Assembly: GCA_045802605.1 (NCBI GenBank) | Contig: JBJMQS010000003.1 | Span: 102,697 to 166,696 of the forward strand | Length of the DNA: 64,000 bases | Reading direction: 5' to 3' | DNA from: JBJMQS01 sp045802605 | Lineage (GTDB): Bacteria; Planctomycetota; Planctomycetia; Gemmatales; Gemmataceae | Shown here: piece after piece, positions 10,901 through 18,393 of the stretch | How positions within the stretch are numbered: position 1 is the first letter of the stretch | Layout of the letters: every line of letters starts with the position of its first letter | Notes under the pieces: generated by a model | Told to the model about the DNA's origin: nothing | Database searches by the model: none | The model's input: the letters and a program-made list of their open reading frames with translations, nothing else | Translations under genes and position numbers: made by a program

Positions 10901-11326
10901 CTTGTCGGCCAGATCGTTGACGAAACCGCCTGCGACCGTGAACACCTCGCCGTTCGCCAAGACGGAAACGTTCATGTCGGCGTAAGCGACCGGCAAATCG
11001 TCGAACGTTTGCCGGAGATAAATGTGAGTGATGCCCGAGTCCGTGTCGGTGTATTGGCTCGTCACAACGGGATCGATCAAATCAGCAGGCGTCATACCCA
11101 ATGCCGCGGTGTGCGCATTGAGATAATTGAGTGCGGCCGTCAGCGGCGGAACATTCCGGTTGGGGCCGATCGCCGAAAGAGCGCCGGTATTGACGAGCGT
11201 GTACGACGGCGGCAAGTAATTGGCGGCCGGGGCGATCCGTTCTTCTAATGCTCTCAGTTGTAATCTGGCAGGGCTAAACTTGCTGCGGACCCGTCGGCGC
11301 GGCATCGATCGGCGTGCGGAGGTCAT
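5000..11326 (-). CDS. Secreted M36 (fungalysin-type) metalloprotease with PPC-like domains and dockerin-like C-terminus
   Basis: About 2108 residues. LEERIAPA near residue 27 is the planctomycete export motif. Residues ~90-230 look like the fungalysin/thermolysin propeptide (THIYLRQTFDDLPVAYADMN). The catalytic domain (~290-640) has the zinc motif HEFGH near residues 436-440, the GMGEGWSDFYA segment about 30 residues later with the third ligand Glu, and a HNTGEIW motif, all typical of peptidase family M36. Then come an Ig-like segment, two or three bacterial pre-peptidase C-terminal-like domains (WYSFTMSAGQ), a NIDO-like patch, a passenger-repeat region, and the dockerin tail shared with its neighbours. 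The first possible start is a TTG at 11332; ATG 11326 is preferred because AAGGA lies 6 nt before it. Likely digests extracellular protein. Confidence 0.9.
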   Translation of the reverse strand: MTSARRSMPRRRVRSKFSPARLQLRALEERIAPAANYLPPSYTLVNTGALSAIGPNRNVPPLTAALNYLNAHTAALGMTPADLIDPVVTSQYTDTDSGITHIYLRQTFDDLPVAYADMNVSVLANGEVFTVAGGFVNDLADKVHLPAANTIMSALDALVDGATALGLTLRDSPTLVTPVNSLGAFVIAAPSISLDPIPARLQYVPTEDGSAALAWNIVLRLPGGQHWYDTHIDAVTGELLAQSDWIDNDAFEMVPPPNESPQDGGFAVKTAPADPIASPFGWNDTNGVAGAEFTDTRGNNVDAHLDRNDDDTADAGSRPSGGANLDFSTYTFDSSSNPLTTQNQNAAVVNLFTAINLLHDVHYKYGFTEAAGNFQVNNYGKGGLANDAVQADAQDGSGINNANFSSPADGTAPRMQQYVWTFLSTGRDSDLDNGVIFHEFGHGVSNRLTGGAANANALNATQSGGMGEGWSDFYAMMFTQTSASTQNGGYGMATYVANQAQNGVGIRRFQYSYNMTIDPLTFDAYGASGTTSYGVTRSTEVHNTGEIWCSTLWDLNWLLINKYGYDAVVSTGYSASAGPAHAGNKLVLKLVMDAMKLQSANPSFIQARDAIINADNALNGGADLFEIWSAFARRGLGQNAVDASSSTTTITAGFTVPAGLPNFSVTTVTPANASAFASTPINYVVFTNAAINAASIQASDLTVNGNAAASFSYNPGDSSITFTFATDPVTTQGLQTISMATGAITRASDSQAVFSFTSYFRYDTTTLAVASTSPAVGAVATMPFTTLDINFNEAVDPATVSISDLWVSQGYVTGVTMMNSNQTARFTLANVPEGAWTATLNASAIADVFGNPNPAAFTGSYTADVATLAFPTPLTSLGAAGNRIYQGSFSGTIYNNLDLDDLTIALDAGQTLTLVMAPGTGLRPRVQLISPLSVTIADVTAAATNQAAVVSSTVISTPGTYTIRLSSASGTTGSYTIKATLNATVENESNAGGSGNNNAGAAQSLNGAMQVLTTTVGSTSRAGVYGTVDSFGSYTATTPAFAFEDISATGATILTNADDVSSSLSLPFAFNFYGINYTSLYVSDNGNLAFNMANDLFSNSSLNFNPGQPIIAAFWDDLATNSSGVKWQVLGSVGARRMIIQWQNVKFTASGGTNTVQFETILYEGTNQIRFNYANLTGGSASHNEGLSATVGIKDDKGNRTLLAQNNGPNTYVGSNKSTLLTPTLASPDWYSFTMSAGQVVSLVVAASTTGTFGVQLYASDGSTLLATGASSSNFGAAVENFPIASGGTYYALVTGDSQRSYNLTVLKDAIFDAEPNNSAATAQPLAATLAAHGQISSSNADWYSVTMPAGTTSLVVETATPGDGVGEFVNTLDPAIQLYDFSATIVIANGTVQADGRNEIFVATDLTPGATYFVRVFAGGATSGEYLLGAAPVNGIIAAIVGNDLLVTDGNGSGTVANNWALSFDGTNYTVTDTADQFVTTPTGGALSGGNKTLTIPVSAFSGKVIFNGNGGSDTLTVDWSTGNFARDIDFNGGSGTSDQLVTKGGNFSSTTVQYTNAHDGAIVMTPVASAARTISYTGLEPVDLRGSTIADLIFNLPATASDTLLEDDATPANGTSQIRSANGTFELTSFADPSNSLMINRGNAADSMTVSALPDFDRTLTIGSASVPFSTVALAGAITLGSGYGLNASASASLSLTGNIIVGGNLMLNSGGPITQTLGFVQVATGSLTINAVGQTATFGSLGNKAGSLVIPSGVNCIVNGSFDSAGAVQVDGTLGGSGSVGTTTVTGTGKVAPGNSPGQLTTGNIAFNSGSVFSVELNGPNVGSDYDQLVVNGTVNLGGATLSPSLGYSPASNQVFKIIDNDGTGDAVTGTFNGYIEGATVVIGGVNFTISYQGGDGNDVTLTRQAAAPPPTVASVLLDEGSGNANIGGVDGTAQRSEVRRIVVTFSEAVNFTGGVAGAFSLSRSGTSSSSGSAGPVGLVANPTNGPASSVTITFTGGFADSTGSLVDGLYNFSIDAQQVSGAGGKLNGSGAGAGTDYTVTGTTANKWFRYYGDQNGDGTVDQTDYLVFRNALAGGPSSVFDYQNSLDVDQTDYLEFRNRLAGAP

Positions 11327-11599
11327 GCCCAATCCTTATCGGGTGAATAACGGTGTCGGCCGTATTTCCGAAAACGCCCTGCGAGAATTGCCTATCCGGC
11401 GGCCTAGGATTTGATCTTACACAATCTTTGTCAGGATTTCTCCGAAAAACACTTCCCCGAAATCGCACGGGTGGCAATCGGCGATAGTCAATCCAGGTCT
11501 AAAACCCCGCATTCCCCGGCGGCCGTGGAAAAAGGGATCACATCGCAGGTGTTTGCCGCGCCGCTTCAATGAGCGGATCGTCGCGTTACGTCTCGCGAC

Positions 11600-14500
11600 T
11601 CACGGAGCCCCTGCAAGACGGTTGCGGAACTCGAGATAATCTGTCTGATCCACGTCGCCGGAGTTCTGATAGTCGAAGAGGCTGCTGGGCCCCCCGGCCA
11701 AGGCATTGCGGAAGACTAAGTAATCGGTCTGATCCACTGTGCCATCACCATTCTGATCGCCGTAGTAGCGGAACCACTTGTTCGCGGTCGAACCAGTGGC
11801 GCTGTAGTTCGTGCCTGCCCCGCCACCGGAGCCATTCAATTTCCCACCAGCGCCACTGACTTGCTGCGCGTCGATCGAAAAGTTGTACAAGCCATCCACG
11901 AGGGAACCGGTCGAATCGGCGAAACTTCCAGTGAAGGTGATCGTGACCGAACTGGCCGGCCCATTAGCCGGATTGGCGACCAGGCCCACTGGGCCGGTCG
12001 AACCCGCACTGGAACTTGTGCCACTGCGCGACACACTAAATGCGGCCGCCACTGCGGCCGTGAAGTTCACCGCTTCCGAAAATGTCACGATGATCCGGCG
12101 AACTTCCGAGCGCTGCGTGACGCCGTTGACCCCGCCGATGTTCGTGTTGCCACTGCCTTCATCAAGCACGGCTGACGTCACGGTCGGCGGCGGTGCGGCC
12201 GCTTGCCGCGCGAGCATGACATCGTTGCCATCGCCGCCCTGATAACTGATCGTGAAATTGACGCCACCAATTACGACCGTTGCGCCTTCGATGTAGCCAT
12301 CGAATGTTCCCGTGACCGCGTCACCCGTTCCATCATTGTCAATGATCTTGAAAACTTGTCCCACACTCGGCGAGTAAAGGAGTGAGGCCGACAATGTCGC
12401 GCCGCCAAGATTGACAGTTCCATTCACGACCAATTGATCGTAATCACTACCGACATTGGGCCCATTCCATTCAACACCGAACACGGATCCAGAATTGAAC
12501 GCGATGTGCCCGGTCGTGAGTTGGCCGGGACTGTTGCCCGGCGCGATTTTGCCCGTGCCGGTGACGGTCGTCGTGCCCACAGAGCCCGAACCGCCGAGCG
12601 TGCCGTTGACCTGCACCGCGCCGGAGGAATCGAAGGAGCCATTGACGAGACAAGCCACGCCAACGGGGATCACGAGTGATGCGGCCTTGTTGCCCGAACT
12701 GACAAACGTTGCCATTTGACCGCTTACGGCCGCTAGGGTCAGCGTGCCAGAGGTCTCCACGGTACCTGCGGTTTGCGTGATGGCCCCGGTCGATGTCAGC
12801 GTGATCGCGCCGGTGTTGCTCTTCACGGTGCCACCGAGCAAAATCCCTCCGTAGGAATAAGCGTCCAACTGAGATGAGCCGGTCAACGTGATCGCGCCGG
12901 CAAAGGAGATCGTGCTGAATCGATTTGCGGATGTGCCGAGCGTCAACATTCGATTGAAGTCCGGCACCGCACTTACCGTGATCGAATCGGCCGCGTTGCC
13001 GCGATTAATTGTCAGCGAATTGCTCGGGTTGGCAAAATACGTCGTTTCAAAAGTGCCGTTGTTTGATCGCAATTGCGAATACCCGTCACCACCTGCGCCG
13101 AAATCTTCTAGGTATGCATTCGATGCGGCGGCCGGGAGAGTCAAACTCAAGTCGATAATGTTCGCGCCGCGGATATCCACCGGTTCCAAGCCGGTGTACG
13201 TGAACGTCCGAGCCGGGTCGGCCCCACTCGGATCCATGATGACGACGCCGTCGTTAGTGTTGGTGTAACTGACGGCGGCCGAAGAAAAACTGCCTCCTTT
13301 GATGATGAACTGATCGCTCGTTCCCGTGCCACCATTGAAGTCGATGTCTCTGGTGATATTGCCGCTGGTCCAATCGACCGTCACCGTGTCCGAGCCACCT
13401 TGCGTGTTGAAAATAATCTTGCCGGTGAACGCTGATGTCGAGATGGTGAGTGTCTTATTGTTGTTGGTAAGTATTCCGCTCGCCGGCACGGCCCAAAATT
13501 GCTCAGTCGTGTCAGTAATGACGTAGTTCGCGCCATCGAAGCTGAGGGTGAGATTGTTGGCTTTGCCGGTGCTGTCCCGGTCAGTCACGATCAAGTCATT
13601 GCCGATCATTGCGGCCGATAGCGAGCCGATCGCACCAAAGCCCGTGGCCTGAGAGCCGACCCGGACACGTCCACCAACCGCGTCGGTCAAGAATCGGCCA
13701 AAAAAAGTGCCGTTGATATTGTCCGACACATTTGATTGCAGTGTCGCATTGGCGACCGAGCCGATTATGCTATTGGCGAGCGTTATTGCGCCGTGGACGC
13801 CAACGGTGCCGATGGCCCATGTGACTGCGCCGGTATCGACCATCCCACCGTTGTCCCAACTAAAACTATCCACAACGTAATTGCCATTCCCCAATTTGGT
13901 GACACTGCCGACCTCATCGCCCGACGTGCTCCCGATGAGGCTGTTTAGCGCACTGACCGCGCCGGCAACGCCATTCATGCCGTTGCACCATGTCACTGCT
14001 CCTACATTGGCTGCCGCGCCATCATCCCAAGCCGTACTGATCACCACGTAATTGTCATTGCTCAAGGCTATTACGCCGCCCAAGCCGACCAAGTCACTCG
14101 CCTTGCTGCCGGCCAGACTATTCGCGGGACTGACTAGGCCGCTGACGCCGATCGTGCCACTGCCCCATGTCACCGCACCAGCATCGACGACGGCACCATT
14201 GTCCCACTGATAGCTGTTCACCACGTAGTTGCCATCCGGTAATGCCGTCACGCCGCCGTTGCCGATGCTATCGTTACCGGTGCTGCCGACTAGGCTATTG
14301 GTCATGCTCACAACGCCGCTGACGCCGATCGTGCCACTGCCCCACGTCACCGCGCCGGCATCGACGACGGCACCATTGTCCCAGGCCCTGCTGCGCACCA
14401 CATAGTTGCCGTTGCCCAAAGGCACCACACCGGTGTCACCAATCTGATCGCTCGCCTTGCTTCCTACAAGACTATTTGCGGCACTGACCACGCCTGTGAT

Positions 14501-16159
14501 GCCAGTCGTGCCACTACCCCACGTTACTGCCCCTGCGTCAGCGACCGCGCCATTGTGCCAGGCAGTGCTGACCACCACGTAGTTGCCACTGCTTAACTCG
14601 ATAACGCTTTTTCCGCCGACCTGGTCATTAGCCGTACTGCCGACCAAGCTGTTCGCGCTGGTAATCGCGCCGGTGACACCGGTACCGCCATTGCCCCACG
14701 TCACTGCGCCAGCATTCACGACCGCGTTGTTGTCCCAAATATAGCTGCGGACAACATAGTTGCCGTTACTCAACGCGATCACGGTACCATTCCCAATAAA
14801 ATCTCCCACCGAGCTACCGACCAGGCTGTTGGCGGAACTGACTGCGCCCGAAATACCAGAAGTGCCATTCCCCCACGTCACAGCACCAGCATTCACGATC
14901 GGGCCGTTGTGCCAACTGAGAGTGCGCACCACATAGTTGCCGTTGCTCAACGCTGTCACGCCATGTGCCCCGACACTGTCGTCGCCCGTGCTGCCGACCA
15001 AACTGTTCGCGGCACTTACGAGGCCTGACGCTCCCGTAGCGCCGCTGCACCAAGTGACTGCTCCGACACCCGCTACTGCGCCGTTGTCCCAGTTTGGGTT
15101 GACAGCCACGTAGTTGCCATTGGTCAATGCCGTCACGCCGGCACCAACATTGTCACCATTCTTGGTGCCGATTAGGCTGTTACTACCATTGATTGTTCCA
15201 ACCGTTCCTGTCGTGCCCTTGCCCCACGTCACCGCGCCAGCGTTCACACCCGCGCCATTGTCCCAGTTCGGGCTGCAAACCACGTAGTTGCCGTTGCTAA
15301 GTGCTGTGACGCCGATGAGCGGCCCCGAAAATAAGCCGATGCTGTCATTGGCTGTGTTGCCGACTAGGCTATTCGCCGCACTGACGGCGCCAGTAACACC
15401 AGCGGCACCGCTGCCCCACGTGACTGCGCCAACATTAACGGCACCAGCATCCCAATAGGGGCTGCTCACGACATAGTTGCCATTGGTGAGCACCACAACA
15501 GCGGTGCCGACACTGTCATTTCCCTTACTGCCGACCAGACTGTTTGCGATGCTGACCTGCCCTTTGACGCCAATGGTGCCGCTGCCCCAAGTAACGGCTC
15601 CCGCATTCACGGCCGCGCCGTTGTCCCAATTGAGGCTAGTCACTACGTAGTTGCCGCTGCTAAATACGATTACGCCGTCGCTGCCGACACTGTCATTCGC
15701 TAAAGAGCCCACTAGGCTGTTCACGGCACTCACGACACCGGCGATTCCGGACGCGCCGCTTCCCCAAGTTACCGCTCCGGCATTTACAGTCGCGCCTTTG
15801 TCCCAATTGGGACTGACCACGACATAGTTACCATTAGTCAGGGCTGTCACGCCACCACTGCCAATGTTGTCGTTGGCCTGAGAGCCGGTGAGTGTGCTTA
15901 TCAGCCCGCCTGTCGCCCCATTGAATAGATAAACCGCACCAGCGTCGGTGCCGCCGGCGTCATCGTAGGGCGAGGTGATTACGACATTGCCAGTCGAGAG
16001 CGCGACCACCGTCGCGCCGAATTGATTGCCCGCCGCCGGGTGTGGATCGATAAATTCCGAGAATGAAGGTGTGATTCGATTTTCAAGATAACAAATTTGG
16101 GGCAGAAAACGTCGTTGAAACTTGGTTGACCTCAACCTTAGGTAACGACGCGGCGACAT
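11600..16159 (-). CDS. Secreted protein with twelve ~60-residue GAVTWG repeats and dockerin-like C-terminus
   Basis: 1519 residues. The N-terminus has CYLENRITPS at the place of the planctomycete extracellular motif. Residues ~35-850 hold tandem repeats of about 60 residues with the frame NSLVGS..ND.VG..GVTALSNGNYVV.S..WDNGA.V.AGAVTWG; I count twelve GAVTW units after one divergent GAVYLFNG unit. They resemble the repeat I recall as Pfam DUF5650, and probably fold as a beta-propeller or solenoid. Residues ~880-1260 share a segment with the M36 gene (GNDLIVTD, LSFDGANYVITDT, LTINRGNAADSITVSA). The C-terminus is the shared 260-residue module with loops DQNGDGTVDQTDY and DYQNSGDVDQTDY. Start ATG 16159 has AGAGG about 8 nt upstream. 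Function unknown; surface display is inferred. Confidence 0.87.
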   Translation of the reverse strand: MSPRRYLRLRSTKFQRRFLPQICYLENRITPSFSEFIDPHPAAGNQFGATVVALSTGNVVITSPYDDAGGTDAGAVYLFNGATGGLISTLTGSQANDNIGSGGVTALTNGNYVVVSPNWDKGATVNAGAVTWGSGASGIAGVVSAVNSLVGSLANDSVGSDGVIVFSSGNYVVTSLNWDNGAAVNAGAVTWGSGTIGVKGQVSIANSLVGSKGNDSVGTAVVVLTNGNYVVSSPYWDAGAVNVGAVTWGSGAAGVTGAVSAANSLVGNTANDSIGLFSGPLIGVTALSNGNYVVCSPNWDNGAGVNAGAVTWGKGTTGTVGTINGSNSLIGTKNGDNVGAGVTALTNGNYVAVNPNWDNGAVAGVGAVTWCSGATGASGLVSAANSLVGSTGDDSVGAHGVTALSNGNYVVRTLSWHNGPIVNAGAVTWGNGTSGISGAVSSANSLVGSSVGDFIGNGTVIALSNGNYVVRSYIWDNNAVVNAGAVTWGNGGTGVTGAITSANSLVGSTANDQVGGKSVIELSSGNYVVVSTAWHNGAVADAGAVTWGSGTTGITGVVSAANSLVGSKASDQIGDTGVVPLGNGNYVVRSRAWDNGAVVDAGAVTWGSGTIGVSGVVSMTNSLVGSTGNDSIGNGGVTALPDGNYVVNSYQWDNGAVVDAGAVTWGSGTIGVSGLVSPANSLAGSKASDLVGLGGVIALSNDNYVVISTAWDDGAAANVGAVTWCNGMNGVAGAVSALNSLIGSTSGDEVGSVTKLGNGNYVVDSFSWDNGGMVDTGAVTWAIGTVGVHGAITLANSIIGSVANATLQSNVSDNINGTFFGRFLTDAVGGRVRVGSQATGFGAIGSLSAAMIGNDLIVTDRDSTGKANNLTLSFDGANYVITDTTEQFWAVPASGILTNNNKTLTISTSAFTGKIIFNTQGGSDTVTVDWTSGNITRDIDFNGGTGTSDQFIIKGGSFSSAAVSYTNTNDGVVIMDPSGADPARTFTYTGLEPVDIRGANIIDLSLTLPAAASNAYLEDFGAGGDGYSQLRSNNGTFETTYFANPSNSLTINRGNAADSITVSAVPDFNRMLTLGTSANRFSTISFAGAITLTGSSQLDAYSYGGILLGGTVKSNTGAITLTSTGAITQTAGTVETSGTLTLAAVSGQMATFVSSGNKAASLVIPVGVACLVNGSFDSSGAVQVNGTLGGSGSVGTTTVTGTGKIAPGNSPGQLTTGHIAFNSGSVFGVEWNGPNVGSDYDQLVVNGTVNLGGATLSASLLYSPSVGQVFKIIDNDGTGDAVTGTFDGYIEGATVVIGGVNFTISYQGGDGNDVMLARQAAAPPPTVTSAVLDEGSGNTNIGGVNGVTQRSEVRRIIVTFSEAVNFTAAVAAAFSVSRSGTSSSAGSTGPVGLVANPANGPASSVTITFTGSFADSTGSLVDGLYNFSIDAQQVSGAGGKLNGSGGGAGTNYSATGSTANKWFRYYGDQNGDGTVDQTDYLVFRNALAGGPSSLFDYQNSGDVDQTDYLEFRNRLAGAP

Positions 16160-16334
16160 GGACGAAGCCTCTAAGGAATCTGCGAGTCGATTGTCGGTCT
16201 ATCTTAACGGTTGGTGCCGCAAAAAGCAGCTAAATTTTGGCAGGCCGATGGCGCGAGAGCCGAAATCTATTGAGCCAAACCGACAGCATTAAGCAACGAA
16301 AAACCAGACAAATTCATTCAGTCCCAAAGTTTTC

Positions 16335-16923
16335 TTTGACATCGACCGCAAAATATGAATAAGTTGATTGGCCGCATTCGTGCGGCCAACACTTCGCTCG
16401 CCCGGTACCACGAGTGAATAAAAGCCAAACCCTTTCAGATCGGCCGAGGCGCGTCTCGTCCGCATTCTAATCGGCAGCGGCAGAACAAGGCGAAGAGCAT
16501 TTAGTTTTATTCCCTCCCTTTTAGGGAGGGGTAGGAGAGGGTGACTTGGGCCTGCCAGGGTTCCGGCCCACCCTCCCCTACCCCTCCCTAAAAGGGAGGG
16601 GATAAGAAAAATGCAACCGCGCACGGAAGCGCAATTGAGCTTGTAGGAGACTGCTTGGGTGATGCGGGCGCACAACTAGTTCGCCTTAATGCGGTCGTCG
16701 CAGACGAACACCACCACCACTACTACTACCACCGCAAGCGACGACCGGGCGGCCAATTCCACTGCTCGCCCGGCAAAGCCGCCCATTAAACCAGGCGGCG
16801 AGCTTCGTCAACTTCCGCAAAGAGGCGTGAGAGGAGCATGCGCTCCCGCTCGGCGAGGAAGATTCACCAACAACAACTCAAACGCCCACTTCGTCCGCAT
16901 CATCCCAGGCACCGCTGCGCGCA
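16335..16923. repeat. Structured ~0.59-kb intergenic repeat, copy 1 (inverted relative to copy 2)
   Basis: The whole stretch reappears as a reverse complement at 34022-34559 with high identity. Shared landmarks are TTTGACATCGACC at one end, the GGCCGAGGCGCGTCTCGT block, a hairpin with arms CGGTCGTCGC (16692-16701) and GCGACGACCG (16738-16747) around a CAC/ACT-repeat loop, a GCCGCC/GGCGGC hairpin, and GCACCGCTGCGCGCA at the other end. Short ORFs inside it are not conserved as protein. The element starts 13 bp behind the stop codon of the cysteine-synthase-like gene, in the same relative orientation as copy 2 behind asnS. It could be a non-autonomous mobile element or a structured 3' transcript element. 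Confidence 0.85.
16511..16602. repeat. Long GC-rich palindrome inside repeat copy 1
   Basis: Arms at ~16512-16543 and ~16567-16601 are near-perfect inverted copies built from CCCTCCCTTTTAGGGAGGGG and GGTAGGAGAGGG, with a loop near 16545-16565. Copy 2 of the host repeat keeps only the inner CCCTCCC-TTTT-AGGGAGGG hairpin, so this palindrome was expanded here or shortened there. Related sequence occurs at 37690-37735. Confidence 0.8.
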
Positions 16924-16935
16924 CACAAGACCACA

Positions 16936-17889
16936 TCACTCCGCTTTGCCGGTGTACGGTTTGAATAACTCCGTCGTGAAATACCGCTCCATGCGGTCGG
17001 GGAACACAGTGACGATTTGTGCGTTGGGGTCGGCCAGTTGATCGAAGGCGGCCAGGGCGGCACGAAAGTTCAAGCCCGAGCTGGGGCCGACCGGGAAGCC
17101 GAGGGTAATCAGTTGGCGAGCCGTGTCGATCGCGTCTTCGTCATCGACTTCAATTTGCAAGAGGCCCGGCATCTCACCGTCTTGGAAGATCGTGGAAATC
17201 TGATCGACCACGCCGGGGATGCGGCCGCTGAAGCTGCAACACTCGGCTCCCAGCGAGCAGCGGACATTGATGGGCCGAGCAAGCACGGGAATCACGGAGC
17301 AACCGCTTTGACACAATCCTTGATATACACCGACAAGCGTGCCTCCGGTGCCCACGCCGCTGACGATGGCATCGACCCGGCCGGCGGGCACCTGATCGAG
17401 AATCTCGCGCGCGGTGCCGGTGCGATGAGCCTCGGCGTTGTCGGGGTTGCCGAACTGGCGCGGCAAGAATGCGCCGGACTCGCGGCCCAGCCGTTCGGTC
17501 TCGGCGATCGCGCCACGAATGCCGTCATCTTTCGGAGTGAACGCCACCTCGCCGCCGTACGCTTTGATGATGAGCACGCGCTCATCGCTGACGCCTTCGG
17601 GCATCACGGCGAGGAACCGCAATCGCATCTGCGCACAAGCGAGCGCGAGGGCGATGCTCGTCGAGCCACTTGACGCTTCGATCACGCGATCTCCCGCCCG
17701 CAGCCGACCCTGCCGCCACGCTTTTTCCAGGATGTAGCGAGCGATGCGATCTTTGGTCGAGCCGCTCGGATTCAGAAATTCCAGCTTGCACCAAATGGCC
17801 GGATGGTCCGGGGTCAGCTTGACGGGCACCAACGGCGTGGGGCCCACGCGGTTGAGGAAGCGATGTTGATCGGGAAGGAGCGAAGTCAT
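16936..17889 (-). CDS. Cysteine synthase family PLP-dependent enzyme
   Basis: 317 residues, the usual length for O-acetylserine sulfhydrylase/cysteine synthase. The PLP lysine is K46 in NPSGSTKDR, the phosphate-binding loop is GVGTGGT at ~178-184, and HRTGTAREI (155-163) corresponds to the conserved H-x-TT-x-EI segment. The C-terminal FPDRMERYFTTELF matches the CysK/CysM ending. The substrate loop is SSGST (73-77) rather than the common TSGNT, so the sulfur donor or acceptor may differ from classical CysK; a beta-replacement reaction on an activated serine in the cytoplasm is inferred. The gene is divergent from the LRR gene (48 bp between starts), and the structured repeat begins 13 bp past its stop. 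Confidence 0.85.
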   Translation of the reverse strand: MTSLLPDQHRFLNRVGPTPLVPVKLTPDHPAIWCKLEFLNPSGSTKDRIARYILEKAWRQGRLRAGDRVIEASSGSTSIALALACAQMRLRFLAVMPEGVSDERVLIIKAYGGEVAFTPKDDGIRGAIAETERLGRESGAFLPRQFGNPDNAEAHRTGTAREILDQVPAGRVDAIVSGVGTGGTLVGVYQGLCQSGCSVIPVLARPINVRCSLGAECCSFSGRIPGVVDQISTIFQDGEMPGLLQIEVDDEDAIDTARQLITLGFPVGPSSGLNFRAALAAFDQLADPNAQIVTVFPDRMERYFTTELFKPYTGKAE

Positions 17890-17937
17890 TCAATCCACTC
17901 TGATGTTTCGATGCAATCAATGGGCCGGAGTTAATTC

Positions 17938-18393
17938 ATGATGACTGCAAGTTTACGGTTGGCGCTTGTTCTCGGCCTGTTGGCTTTTGTGCCTTCCACA
18001 GGATGGGCCGGCGAGCCCGACGATAGCGTCGAAGTCATGGTGAAGAAACTTGGCGGATCGGTCACGCGCAATAATCAATTACCCGGCAATCCGCTCGGAA
18101 GCGTGATTTTGAGCATGAGCGACGTGACCGATGCCGACTTGAAATCATTGGCGGGATTGAAAGCCATCACTTATCTCGGCCTGTACCGCACCAACATTAC
18201 TGACGCCGGCCTGAAAGAAATTGCCGGGCTCAAAACGCTCCAACGGATCGACGTCATGAAGACCAAGATCACCGATGCCGGCTTGAAACAGTTGTCTGGC
18301 CTGACCGCGCTGGAAGGCTTGGAGCTGGCGACCACCAAATCAACGGCTCCGGCCTTACGGATTTGGCGCCGCTCAAATCACTGCAGCGGCTAA
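17938..18393 (+). CDS. Leucine-rich-repeat protein, N-terminal piece of a frameshifted gene
   Basis: Starts ATGATG with CGGAG about 9 nt upstream. Residues 1-24 form a signal peptide ending in GWA, followed by ~23-residue bacterial LRR units (LKSLAGLKAITYLGLYRTNITDAG pattern). After ~133 residues the frame breaks: near 18337-18339 the sequence reads ACCACCAAATCAACGGC, while repeat logic expects ACCACCAAAATCAACGGC (TTKINGSGLTDLAPL). One missing A in an A run sends the frame to a stop at 18393, and the LRR continues in the next frame. Either a sequencing or assembly error or a recent pseudogene. An exported LRR protein is inferred from the signal peptide. Confidence 0.75.
   Translation: MMTASLRLALVLGLLAFVPSTGWAGEPDDSVEVMVKKLGGSVTRNNQLPGNPLGSVILSMSDVTDADLKSLAGLKAITYLGLYRTNITDAGLKEIAGLKTLQRIDVMKTKITDAGLKQLSGLTALEGLELATTKSTAPALRIWRRSNHCSG

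Noticed and set aside
16289..16675. 128-residue minus-strand frame with PSLLGRGRGG-like sequence
   Set aside because: Produced by GC-rich palindromic repeats; it is not kept as protein in the second copy of the element.
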